Below, one piece after another: positions 1-10,535 of a DNA stretch of 64,000 nucleotides (position 1 is the stretch's first letter; every line of letters starts with the position of its first letter). This DNA is from Siphonodentalium dalli (lineage: Eukaryota; Mollusca; Scaphopoda; Gadilida; Siphonodentaliidae). The DNA is taken from NCBI GenBank assembly GCA_032622095.1, contig CP136061.1:37951797-38015796 (forward strand), in the 5' to 3' direction. The position numbers and the translations under genes are program-made. The notes below the pieces were generated by a model. The model ran no database searches. It was not told where the DNA came from and was given only the letters and a program-made list of their open reading frames with translations.

Positions 1-60
1 GTGTTATCGTTGTAATTATAAGCCATCAACGTCGTTTTTCGCTTGATCTATGAGCCTATA

Positions 61-1440
61 GATCGATCAGTAGACAAATAATATACTTAGTATAATCCGC
101 TTCGCGGAATTATACAGTATGTTATTTAGTCCGGGAGCTAATATGGGTACCCTTGCACCCCCCCTGGGACTTAACTTCACCCCACTCATTTTGTTCCTTA
201 TTATGTCCTTCAACTTTTAAGCAATGTTAACAAGAAAAAAAAGTGGCCGTGTAGACTCCAGACAAGATGGCGTCCATCATGGCCGCCGTTTTTCAGCCCA
301 GACCCCAAGTCAGTTTTATGCAAATTATAGCGGGAAAATCTTGTAAAATGTATACAAATGTATATATTTTCGTGAATCTGAGACATAATGACACATTTTT
401 GAGCCAAAATTTAAACTCACCATCCAAGATGGCCACCAAAATGGCCACCGGAAGTTGAAAATATAATTCTTTTTCACAAATATCTTCTAGATCAATTCAT
501 TCTGTTTGGAACTGGTTGAGTAATGCAACTTTATTTTGTGTTTTGTATATTAACTGATCATTGGAGCAACGAAATATGCAATTATTGGGGTCCTAACCCC
601 TTCCGATCCCTCAAAATTTCGATTTTACAGAATGCGGTATAAAATTTCACAAAAATTCACAATTGGGATTCTAGTCATATTTCAACAAGAAATGAACAGA
701 ACTTTGTAATGTAAGTGAGGCATATCATTAACTATTAATGTTCCAAATCACTGGGACCAAAATTCTTACTTTGGCTCAAAATGGCTGCCAATATGGCCGC
801 CAAAATATGGAAAATGGTAAATATTACACCAGCGTGTCCTGCAATCGCTTACAAGTTGTGGTTGATGTATACAATTGGCTAATCTGTATTCAATACATTG
901 CATACTAACATGTCTAATGCACCATGGATCATTTTTACTATTGTCACCACTGACATCACCAGAAATATGGGATTTTTCTCTCACAAACTTGACAAAAATA
1001 TTGGCAAAAATTCACTTTTCAGGGTTCGAAAATTTGTTCAAGTAAACTGCAACTATCTTTGGTATGAAAGGTGTTTATTGTTTTGGTCTATCTTACGTGT
1101 GTCACACTGTGATGTTTAAAGACTGAAATGCTCAAGATGGCTTCCAAAATGGCAACCAAATTTGTAAAAAGTTAAAAGTTAACATATCCCGAACATTATT
1201 CTCTGCGTTATCCGAAAAAGATAGCAAATTGTGACTCACTTGGTTATTTTACGTATTAGTTAATTAACTGACAAATACGTTCTATTATATTTGTTCCAGT
1301 TCCGTATGGGGCATGACAAATTCATTTTAAAGTTGCAGTATGGAATTTTGCGGAGAACCTCTTTTGTGATTCTGTCCATATTATTGAAAGGAAATGAGCA
1401 GAACCTTGAGACGGAACTGAGATTAATATGTTTACCTGGA
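61..1440 (+). repeat. Left inverted arm of foldback element copy 1
   Basis: This arm pairs with 3605-4977 on the opposite strand. Landmarks are CCGGGAGCTAAT at 131-142, CAAGATGGCGTCCATCATGG at 263-282, AAGATGGCCACCAAAATGG at 426-444, AAAATGGCTGCCAATATGG at 778-796 and AAGATGGCTTCCAAAATGG at 1134-1152. The arm ends near AAAGGAAATGAGCAGAACC (1388-1406), which matches the inverted GTTCTGCCCATTTCCTTT of the right arm. The small reading frames inside it are not conserved as protein between arms and are taken as chance. Confidence 0.85.
77..123. repeat. Short palindromic insertion in the left arm terminus
   Basis: In the right arm GATCAGTAGACGAA runs directly into TTAGTCCGGG. In the left arm the same two blocks are separated by about 47 bases centred on the near-palindrome TATAATCCGCTTCGCGGAA, followed by TTATA. 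This looks like a tiny hairpin sequence inserted after the two arms had formed. It accounts for the apparent mismatch of the outermost ends. Confidence 0.55.
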
Positions 1441-1805
1441 TTGACTCTATGGTCATGTGTATGGCGAATAGGTATACATGTAGCGGCTGTATGGTCCATG
1501 GTGAGGTGAATATGTATACAATGAGTGACTGTATGATCGTGAATGTAGTGAATATGTATACATAGAGTGACTTTTTGGCATGGGTCGGGTGTAGGTGTAT
1601 ACCTGGTGTTCATGCATGGTGACTCGTGGTTGTATCGTCATTTGTGGTATGTACGGGTATAACCAAGTATAGCTGCATGATCAGGTGTACGTGTATAAAG
1701 TGGGTTACTATGTTGTCATTTGTGTGGTGTTTATGTACATATGGATTGACTTGGGTAATGGGTGGGTTATATTTTGGTGGTAATGGGTGGGTTGTATCTT
1801 GGGTG
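1425..1805 (+). repeat. Minisatellite core, + orientation
   Basis: Degenerate units of about 42 bp carry the words GTGACTGTATGGTCATG, GTGAGGTGAATATGTATAC and similar. The same family in reverse orientation fills 1926-3600, and the same + orientation fills 12525-13910. Because 42 is a multiple of three, accidental reading frames with repeated peptides such as HIHLT persist on both strands; they are not evidence of coding. Confidence 0.75.
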
Positions 1806-1923
1806 GCTATCGCTTTCTACAATAACTCAAGGGTATGTTAATCAATAAAGAGGTCATGTCAGAGAGTTCTCCATCTTGATGATGTTTATGTAGATGGGGG
1901 TGTTAAGCGTGGAAAGCGATAGC
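1806..1923. repeat. Symmetry centre of the foldback element
   Basis: GCTATCGCTTTC at 1806-1817 is repeated in inverted form as GAAAGCGATAGC at 1912-1923. Between them lies AATAACTCAAGGGTATG and then a GAGAGTTCTCCATCTTGAT stretch. The minisatellite changes orientation across this segment. A diverged version of the left part (AATAACTCAAGGATATG) joins minisatellite to arm in copy 2 near 13920-13980. Confidence 0.7.
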
Positions 1924-1925
1924 AC

Positions 1926-3600
1926 ACAGTCATTACATATATACATAAACACCACAGACATAACAATATAGTGACCCACTGTATACATGTACACCTGATC
2001 CATGACCACGGGTGACCATACAGCCATGCGTCAAAATGCAGGCACACCAGGTATACTCCTAAACATGACCCATAACCATATAGTCACTCCCTGTATACCC
2101 ATTCATCTCACCATTGGCCATAAGGTCACCCCCTGTACACCTATTCTCCAAACGCATGGTCAAATAGACAATCAATATCTACATCAACACCACAACAATG
2201 GCCATAAAGTCATTCCGTATACATATGCACCTCACCAATGACCATATAGCCAATCGCTTCATACTCATACCCTCACCCATGTCACCTGGTATACACCTTC
2301 ATCTTACCTATGGCCATATAGTCACCCCGTGTGTACCTATTCAAAACATTCATACATGATCATGGTCAATCCTTGTATACATATTCGCCTCAACATTGGC
2401 CATGTCACTTCTTGTATCCCTATTTGTCACACCATAGCCGAATAGCCACTCAAGATATACTATAGTCACTCCATGTATGCATGTGCACCTCATCCGTGGC
2501 CATATAGCCACTCGCTATATACTCATATCCCTCGCCCATGACAATAAAGCAACACGTGTTATACTGGTATAACCTACACATGACCATACCGCTACGAGTC
2601 ACCAAACAGGAGAACCAGGTATACTCATACGCCTGACACATGACCATTTAGTCATCCCTGTATAGATGTTCATTACATTTGTGACCATACAGTCACTACT
2701 GTCTTGTATACCTACATGTTCTCATCTCACTATTAACCATACAGTCACTACTTGTATACCTATTTGACACACATAGTCATATAACCACTCGATATACATA
2801 TGCAGCCCACCCTAGACTATAGATTTACTCCAGGTATACATGTAAACCTCACTAATGGCCATTCAGCCCTTCCAGATATACAAAAAACCCGCACACACGA
2901 CCACTCAAACACTCCATACTTGCATATACACCTCACACATGACAATTCAGCAATTCACTGCATAATCATACACGCCATCCATGATAATACAGCTAAGCCT
3001 TATACACCCACAAATGATAATACATCCACGAGATATATAAATATACATCCCACCATTACCACACGGACACTCCATATATAACCAAACCCTCGATAATGTC
3101 CACACAGCTTACTCCAGGTATTCATATTCAATCACGACCGTACAGTTATTCCATGTATACCTGTACACATTACCCGTAACCATAAAATCACTCCCTATTT
3201 ATCCACACACCCCATCCATGATCATACATACAACACATGCACATACCTCCCAGGACATTACAGTCACTCCATATATACATAATCAACACATAGATGACCA
3301 TGTAGCTATATCCATACACCACATCAATGACCATACATGTACACCGGTTGCACCCGTACTGAATATACACAATCATGCACCATAGAGCCACTCCATTCAT
3401 ACCGATTGACCTCACACCTGACCATGACCTTTCCCTGTATACCTAGATGCATCTTACCATGGACAACCTACTAATAACCATATAGTCACTCATTGTATAC
3501 ATACTCACATCAGTCATGACATACAATAACTCCATGTATACCTATTCACCTCACATCTGATCATAGAGTAACTCCCTGGCTATGATCTTGGCATCCACAC
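1926..3600 (-). repeat. Minisatellite core, - orientation
   Basis: About 1.7 kb of degenerate 42-50 bp units with the consensus words ATAGTCACTCCATGTATACC and CACCTCACACATGACCATA. This is the reverse complement of the unit at 1425-1805 and is about four times longer, so the two core arms are asymmetric. The reading frames at 2002-2241 and 2800-3081 arise from the repeat and are rejected as genes. Confidence 0.75.
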
Positions 3601-3604
3601 TGTA

Positions 3605-4977
3605 TCATGTTGACATTTTTTTTTTTATCATAATGGACCAGAATAGCCAAAGATTATGATCCATCTCAGTTCTGTATCAAAGTTCTGCCCATTTCCTTTC
3701 AATAAATGTGGCCAAAATTACAAAAGAGGTTCTCAGCAAAATTGCATACTTTAAAATGAATTTGTCATGCTCCAAAAGGAACTGAGACAACCAGAATAGA
3801 ACATGTAGTTGTCAGTTAATTAAATAACATGTATAATAACCAATTGAGTCACAATATGCTACCTTTTCGGATAATGCAGAGAGTGTTCGGGATATATGTA
3901 AAAAATTAACATTCTACAAATTTGGTTGCCATTTTGGAAGCCATCTTGAGCAATTAAGTCTATAAACACTGTAGTGTGATACATTTAAAATAGACCAAAA
4001 CAATAAACACCTTTGAATCCAAAGATAGTTATATTTTACCTGAAAAAATGGTCCAAACCTGAAAAGTTAATTTTTGCCCATATTTATGTCAAGTTTTTGA
4101 GAGAAAAGTCCAATATTTTTGACGATGTCAGGGGTGGCAATAGTAACAATTAACCATGGTGCATCAGACATGTTAGTATTCAATGTATAGAATGCAGAAT
4201 AGCCAATTTTATACATCAACCACAACTTGTAAGCGATTGCAGGACACGCTGGTGTAATATTTACCATTTTCCATATTTTGGCAACAATATTGGCAGCCAT
4301 TTTGAGCCAAAGTAAGAATTTTGGTTCCAGTGATTTGGAATATTAATAGTTAATGATATGCCTCACTTACATTACAAAGTTCTGTTCATTTCTTGTTGAA
4401 ATATGACTAGAATCCCAATTGTGAATTTTTGTGAAATTTTATAACGCATTCTGTAAAGTCGAATTTTTGAGGGATTGGAAGGGTTTAGGACCCCAATAAT
4501 TGCATATTTCGTTGCTCTAATGATCAGTTAATATACAAAAAACAAAATAAAGTTGCATTACTCAACCAGTTCCAAACAGCATGAATTGATCTAGAAGACA
4601 TTTGTGAAAACAAGTTATATTTTCAACTTCCGGTGGCCATTTTGGCGGCCATCTTGGATGGTGAGTTTAAATTTTGGCTCAAAAATGAGTCATTATGTCT
4701 CAGCTTCACGAAAATATATACATTTGTATACATTTTACAAGATTTTCCCTTTATAATTTGCATAAACTGACTTAGGGTCTGGGCTGAAAAACGGCGGCCA
4801 TGATGGACGCCATTTTGTCTGGAGTCTACACGGCCACTTTTTTTTCTTGTTAACATTGCTTAAAAGTTGAAGGACATAATAAGGAACAAAATGAGTGGGG
4901 TGAAGTTAAGTCCCAGGGGGGGGGGGGTGCAAGGGTACCCCTATTAGCTCCCGGACTAATTCGTCTACTGATCGACC
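3605..4977 (-). repeat. Right inverted arm of foldback element copy 1
   Basis: Inverted partner of 61-1440. It contains, in reverse order, the same ATGGC-rich pairs (TTGGAAGCCATCTTGAGC at 3934-3951, CGGCGGCCATGATGGACGCC at 4793-4812), the CCGGTGGCCATTTTGGCGG block at 4630-4648 and the terminus GCTCCCGGACTAA near 4947-4959. It differs from the left arm by scattered substitutions and homopolymer length changes, so insertion was not very recent. Confidence 0.85.
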
Positions 4978-5700
4978 TGGAAGAATGCTCAAATTGGAAG
5001 AATGGGAAAAGAAAGGGAACATGTCCTTCGTCCCAGGTATTAACCATATAAACTCGGAAGAAACACCCATCCTACCACCAGTACATCTTACATGGGCAAA
5101 CTCAACAACAGGTCAGCTCAGCCCGATATCTTGGAGTTGACTTAACTACCAACATGTCCTTCAATGAACACATAAACAGGATAACATCAAATGCTAACCA
5201 AACTATCGGCTTAATCAAGCTATGGTGAGACCCAAATTAGAGTATGCGGCTTGTGTCTGGTCACCTTATACAGCCACAAATATTGATGAAATTCAGAAAG
5301 TACAGAATAGGGCTGTAAGATGGATCAAAAATGAATATTCAAGATATGAAAGTGTTTCAGCCATGACATCAGACCTAATTTAAAATCATTAGCATCTAGA
5401 ATGACCATCTCACAATTGTGTCTCTTTCAAAAAAACATTCATAACCATTGTAGCAATGCAAATTCCATCCTATCTTGAGAAACTGACTAGAACAATGCAA
5501 TACCACCATGAGGGAACATTCCGCCGCATTCACACAGGCCCAAATTATTTAAGATTCTCATTCTTTCCGGCAACTGCAATTCTTTGGAACGGTCTAAATC
5601 TCATCTGGTCACACTCTCAGATCCTGACACATTCATGTAATTTGGCCAGATGACTGAAATTCACAACTTTTTCAAATGTTTCTAGCATTGAGTTTTCGAG
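4978..5700 (+). pseudogene. Relic of a CR1/L2-type LINE reverse transcriptase (C-terminal part)
   Basis: Conceptual translation in shifting + frames gives peptides typical of the end of non-LTR retrotransposon ORF2: LKLEEWEKKGNMSF near 4990-5030, RYLGVDLTTNMSFNEHINRI near 5125-5180, VRPKLEYAACVWSPYTATNI near 5225-5290, IQKVQNRAVRWIKNEYSRYE after it, and NYLRFSFFPATAILWNGL near 5544-5600. These match the thumb and post-catalytic region of CR1/L2/Jockey-like reverse transcriptases. The catalytic palm (YxDD) is absent, and frames are broken at several points. The relic starts within a base or two of the end of the foldback element, so that element may have landed in the LINE. The matching upstream LINE part is not seen in the 60 bases left of the element. 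Confidence 0.8.
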
Positions 5701-6484
5701 TTGTTTTTCACTGAGATTCTAATGGCATTCTCGTTCCGCGCTTTCGCGTCATCCGGGGACGTCGTGTGGGGTGCCGTTTATAGACTCGCCCATTTTTCTT
5801 AAAGTGTCACTACGCGATGTGACTCGTCTACTGCAACATCTATGCAGTGATAGGTCAAGTCGCCCGCTAGCCTCTCGACAATCAAATACCCGCATAGTTG
5901 TATTTATATCATGTTGGATTAGCGAAAATCACACCTAGCATCCCGGGATGACAGTAAAAAGTCATAATGAAATGCTGGCTGACGGCTCGAAAGCTTTTTG
6001 ATATGTCAAGTTAAGATAAGCTGAAAGCAAAATGGCCTGAAACCAATTAGTCATATAACATTTTATCACAAAGTGAAGTTGGTACCAAATGTATAGATGA
6101 CAAGAGAGAGAAGAGGGAATCTGCAAAGCATATGAAATTAGGGGGAATAATGGAACGGCGACCCAATGTTTTGCATATAACTGATTCCTTGTTCACTTGT
6201 CATAAATTTAGGGCGGAGAGCAGTGGCCGGGAGCGGTTTTACAAAAATGGAAACGAATTGTGAACGTTCGCACCAAAATATCTCAATTAATAAAACCAAA
6301 AAGTATAGATTTATAATGTATAAATGAAATCACCGGAGAAGGAAAATAAGCTAATAAGATCCTCATCAGTTGCAAGTTGCTAACCCATGCCATACTAAAC
6401 GTATGGACACCAAACTTTTTGACATTTACTTGCAAATACGGTTGATATAGGACAGTGGACTATGGCAAATTTTATAAAATATAT
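5701..6484. other. No recognisable feature
   Basis: AT-rich sequence follows the LINE relic, including a CpG-richer patch near 5730-5770 that may be LINE 3' tail. No domain, tandem repeat or long hairpin was recognised. Confidence 0.5.
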
Positions 6485-6557
6485 TTTTTCGGCCAACCAC
6501 AATGTGTGGCGCTTAAGACTGTTTCTAACCCGGTACACATTGTGGTTGGCCGAAAAA
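6485..6557. repeat. 23-bp perfect-stem hairpin
   Basis: The arm TTTTTCGGCCAACCACAATG plus TGT (6485-6507) is repeated as its exact reverse complement at 6535-6557, with a 27-base loop. A stem of this length is unlikely by chance and fits a miniature inverted-repeat element or its remnant. No target duplication is evident. Confidence 0.75.
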
Positions 6558-6559
6558 CC

Positions 6560-7290
6560 AGTTAATCTATTTTGTAACTTGGCTTGTAATCACCGGGCAC
6601 CGGCTTCCGGCATCTGGGCTTTTATTCACAACTGAAATAAAAATAAGTGCGAATTATAACAAACGAAGAGCGCAAATCCCTTAAAATATCACATTTGATA
6701 CTTCTTCTGACACATGGTGTATATTCATATTTTGTGGATGAAGTGCTGCTAAGAACGGCTTAGTTGAAACGATAAAACGGCTTCAGTCGGCCATTCTATT
6801 TTTTCACGAGAAAAAGTAGCGCTCTTTCTTGGAGCGAATTTCTGCAACAATTTCAGTGCATATTGGACCCATTTAGAAAAAATTAAATTCCCTGTGTCTA
6901 ATCCTACATTTTGATAAACAATACGTCCAATTATATGGAATATATCAGCTGAAATCGATCCTGTTATTGTATTTTTAGCTGTTTTCATCGGCGCCTATTT
7001 GCGTGTTCGCCATTACAGTATTCATTCTAAAACAGCCACCTTGTAAAAACGAGTGCGCGGTGTTCCACTGCGTCATTTGGTACCTAATGCTTGTTGTTTG
7101 ACAGCGTATTCATCGAGAAATCTAAATTATAAACATTGATGTCGAAAGCAGTTTTTCGTGTTTCGCGGCACCTTCGCATGGGTGGGTTAATCGGTCTCTA
7201 GGTGTGCATAAATCGCAGCTTCGCTCGAATTAATAGATTTTTGTTGTGCAATAGATGATAAACTTAATTTTAATACCAAGTTTGCTTGTG
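6560..7290. other. Unassigned sequence with a short minus-strand frame
   Basis: A 79-residue open frame on the minus strand (6749-6988) has no recognisable domain, and nothing around it argues for an exon. The stretch also holds some CpG-containing words near 7000-7070. I see no repeats or RNA genes. Confidence 0.4.
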
Positions 7291-7299
7291 GGCATACAC

Positions 7300-7515
7300 T
7301 GTTAAAACAGAACCGTGAAAATTCACGGTTATTTGTCGGCAAATCGTTAAAAGATTTACAGCCAATCCGTGAATTGTTCACGGTCTGTCCGTTCTTGACT
7401 TTACAATTGAACCGTATAATTAAACGGGTATGCCGTTAATAAATTTACAGCAAAACCGTGAATTTTCACGGTCTGCCCATTTATCAGTTACAGTCACACC
7501 GTAAAATTCTTAGTA
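7300..7515. repeat. Cluster of ACCGTGAA/TTCACGGT palindromes
   Basis: Three short palindromic motifs occur: AACCGTGAAAATTCACGGTT near 7310-7329, CCGTGAATTGTTCACGGT near 7366-7383 and AACCGTGAATTTTCACGGT near 7458-7476. They are separated by related spacer words such as AAATCGTTAAAAGATTTACAGC and TTAATAAATTTACAGC. The arrangement is an imperfect tandem array of about 70-90 bp units, each with a hairpin. Confidence 0.6.
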
Positions 7516-8739
7516 TTAGTCTGTTCATGTATTGACTTTTGTGGTCATTAATATAGGCCTGATGATTGAAAATTGAAAATCTATTCCTTATAATTTCAAA
7601 GATATTTAGCAATATTGTAAATTCAACTCCGGACAGACACATGTATTATGTGATATGCATATGCAACTGGGGGTGGTTTCATACAACCTTAGTAAAGAAG
7701 AAAGTGTCTTTGTATGTATTTCATGAGTTATCTAACCTGAAAATGCATTAACTTATGAGATAACTCTCTGTGCACATTTAGCTTAACTGCAACTATGCTA
7801 AATCCTGCAGTCCAATTTCACTGCTAATATACATGTATGTATAGTTTGAGTAAATATAGAGTGTCAATGGAATCTATTGAATAAAATGCACAGACGCTTA
7901 TCGCGTATAGGTTAGCGCGTTTCCAGGATAGAAAACTCTTTGAAAAAAACATACAAAGACAACATCTTTCGCTTAATAGTAAAATGTAAATATTATGTAG
8001 ACAAATAACATTTAATGAACCTGATAAACTGATGAATCAGTGACACAACAGTCAACACATTCCTCCATCCATGTAATTGATTTCTCCATAACATTATACA
8101 TATCCAGAAATTTCCATGTCCGGTTGGTCAGCCAATGTATTGGCAACATTATTTCTGCACGAAAATCCAGTTCATTTGAAAGAACATCCGAAATATCATT
8201 GAACAACTAAATTAAACACCACCGTCCTGCAACTGTCAACTTTATATATCAGACAGTGCATCAGTTGCTATCGCATGCTTATAGGAAAGCTGGTTGTCGT
8301 CGCTGAGTCTTATATTCGAACCTTGGAACTGTCTCGTGTATCAGAATATCTCACTTAAATTTCCACAAATCTTGTAACATTATATTCAGTGCATTTCTGT
8401 GTCAGTTCCTATTGAACATTCTCGATTTATTGGAACCAGCTGACACCAGCAAGACCGGCACAGTCCATAATTCACTAGAATATGTTTGAGATGGTACTAC
8501 ATGTACATGTAATAGACCATAATTGTAGATACTAGATTTCATTGAACCAATCAAGGAATCTGTTCTTCAGTCACACTCGCGCACACCCACCCTATGCCTA
8601 GTACCAGTACTGGTACCGTACTTCGGTTATTACACATCAAATTGAGAAGATTGTACCATGCTAACATGTGCAAGCTCAGTGTAGCTCCTGAAAGAAAGAA
8701 TAATTTAATATATTAGTGACTCATTGAATTGCATCCTAA
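7516..8739. other. No recognisable feature
   Basis: AT-rich unique-looking sequence. It contains the local palindrome AGTACCAGTACTGGTAC near 8601-8617 and a TACATGTACATGTA word near 8500, both common in mollusc DNA. Short frames at 7566-7751 and 8012-8206 have no domain signature. Confidence 0.45.
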
Positions 8740-9390
8740 TTATACTTCCATGGTGTAACTGAGGTCGTTTTCCGTTTATTTTGAAATACTCAGAAACTAA
8801 TTGCAGTAGGAACGCGAAATCTCTAGCGAATGTAGGCATCTAAGGTCTACTAAAAGTAAAGGTATCCGCATATCGGTCAAAGGTTTCTAGACGGAGTTAT
8901 GGCCCTTTTACGATTATTTTTCATTATTATTATTATTATACTTGACACTTTTGTAATCACTATTACTCGAAAAGTACAAGGAGTAGCACACTTAAACTTG
9001 GTAGGTATGTTGGGGCCAAAGAGTTGTAAGCCTTAGTCGCATAAAGCATATTGTCCGCGTTTTACCACAGGAGTTATCTCCCTTTATCTGAAAAAATGTC
9101 ATTTTACTATCTCGGATATTATTAGGAGCAGAGCATCGAAAATGGGACCGTATGAACACTTCGATATGCCCTAATGCCCACGGGCATAACAACTTGTGTC
9201 CGCGCTTTCCCTGAAGAGTTACCGCCCATAAATAGGGACACACTATACACCAGGATGAATAAACCAAGGTTTTTTTTTTATAAGTACAGAACTCTAAATT
9301 TTTTATTGCATATTCCGAATTGGACGAGAGATTCGGACTCGAATATACTGCTTAAAAATGTTTTTACCCAGGACTTTCCTCGTTACTGGG
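8740..9390. repeat. Probable interspersed repeat with GAGTTATCTCCC word
   Basis: The stretch includes GGAGTTATGGCCCTTTTACG near 8892, (TTA)n near 8925-8940, GTACAAGGAGTAGCACACTT and GGAGTTATCTCCCTTTAT near 9070. These words recur in dispersed mollusc repeats known to me. ATACTTCCAT near 8742 is matched by an inverted ATGGAAGTAT near 10693, which may mark the ends of one 1.95-kb repeat, but that match is short. Confidence 0.4.
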
Positions 9391-9399
9391 TACGGAAAT

Positions 9400-10180
9400 A
9401 TTGCAACTATTTTCCCCGCCAAATCCAAACCGGCTGGTTAAAGAGCAAGATAATGTCGTAGCATGGACGTTGATATACTTTATGTACGTCACAGAAGTTT
9501 GACGGCTAACCTGTAAATGTAACATGCCCAACGGAGAATGCGTGTCAGTGTGGGTTGACACTTTAGGAAAATTCCATGGAAATTGCAAGGGGGGGGGGGA
9601 TTCAAACATCGAGATAATTGTTTTTTGACGAGTACATCTGATGGCTAGTGTTCACGCGTATCCAGAGGGTGATTTTCTAATTTTCAGATGGAACGGTTTA
9701 CTCGTGACAACGCTATATATCATAAATATGTATACTTATGTAGTCTATCACTAGCCGATGTTTAGCCCCAAATCCAAACGGGCTAATGTAGGAGCGAGTT
9801 TCACGCTCTACTATAAACGCAAACTGCTCAAGGGAGTGTTTGTGTCGGGTGGGTTCAGATTTGGCAAATTCCACCGAAGATCACATGGGGAAAATTACTC
9901 CGAAAATCGGATACTGAGATAAAAACTTTTCGACGAGTGGATGTGATAAGTAGTATCTAAACGCAAGATTAGTACGCTTTTTAAAGATTTAGATTGGTCG
10001 GTTTAACCCTGGTAGCGTATAACGTTGTAACGGGTGATATATATTATTCAATTTCAAACCCTCTCTTCATGACGCAAATTCAAACGGACTTGCCAAGAAG
10101 CAAGGCAAATGCATGAACATGATCATCGATATACTATATAGGTAGGTCCGCTGTACTATAAAAGTAACATATTGTCACGA
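9400..10180. repeat. Degenerate 300-350 bp tandem repeat
   Basis: Equivalent words recur in order three times: CAAATCCAAACCGGCTGGTT near 9420, CAAATCCAAACGGGCTAATG near 9769 and CAAATTCAAACGGACTTGCC near 10074. Each is followed by an AGC-containing word, an ATATACT or CTATAAA word and a TTGACAC- or GTTCAG-type word. Divergence is high, and copy number is about 2.5. Confidence 0.5.
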
Positions 10181-10535
10181 TTGACCTGTCCAAAACACTC
10201 CCCGGACAAAAGTCGCCCTAGGTATCAAATTTCGTCGAAATCCGTTCGTTTTACCCGATTTGACCTTGAACTAACCATTTCGAAGGTCAATGTCAGGTCG
10301 GGGTCACGATTTGACCCACCCAAAAGACTCCCCTGACAAAGGTACCCCTAAGTGTCAAATTTCGTTGAAATCGGTCTGTTTTACCCGATTTTACAAAAGG
10401 ATTGACCTTTTTGGAGGTCAAGGTCAGGTCGGGGGTCACGATCTGACACGTCCAAAACACTCCCTGGACAACAGTACCCATATTTTTCAATTTTTTTCAA
10501 AATCTGTCCAGCAGTTTTTCCGGTCATAGCTAACA
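10170..10535. repeat. Tandem repeat of about 125-132 bp (3 units)
   Basis: GTCACGATTGACC near 10175, GGTCACGATTTGACCC near 10302 and GGTCACGATCTGAC near 10434 each begin a unit with CCAAAACACTCCCCGGACAA-like and CAAATTTCGTCGAAATC-like blocks. The array runs into GACAAACAAACAGACAGACA near 10530-10550. The same kind of array, with a similar CAGACAG tail, occurs at 40490-40960. Confidence 0.7.

Larger units (their letters stand above)
61..4977. mobile_element. Large foldback transposable element, copy 1 (about 4.9 kb)
   Basis: The two ends are inverted copies of each other over roughly 1.35 kb. The left end reads GATCAGTAGAC, then TTAGTCCGGGAGCTAAT, and the right end reads ATTAGCTCCCGGACTAA, then GTCTACTGATC. 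Inside the arms is a minisatellite of about 42 bp period that also switches orientation, near 1806-1923. No long open reading frame and no transposase motif are visible, so the element appears non-autonomous. Long inverted arms plus internal tandem repeats are the hallmark of foldback-type DNA transposons; membership of a named superfamily is not established. A clean target duplication is not visible: the extreme ends carry TTA and TAA, compatible with a TA target. The terminal block contains poly-C/poly-G of different length in the two arms. Confidence 0.85.

Noticed and set aside
4978-5700. Intact LINE ORF2
   Set aside because: Several frameshifts, only the C-terminal part present, catalytic residues absent.
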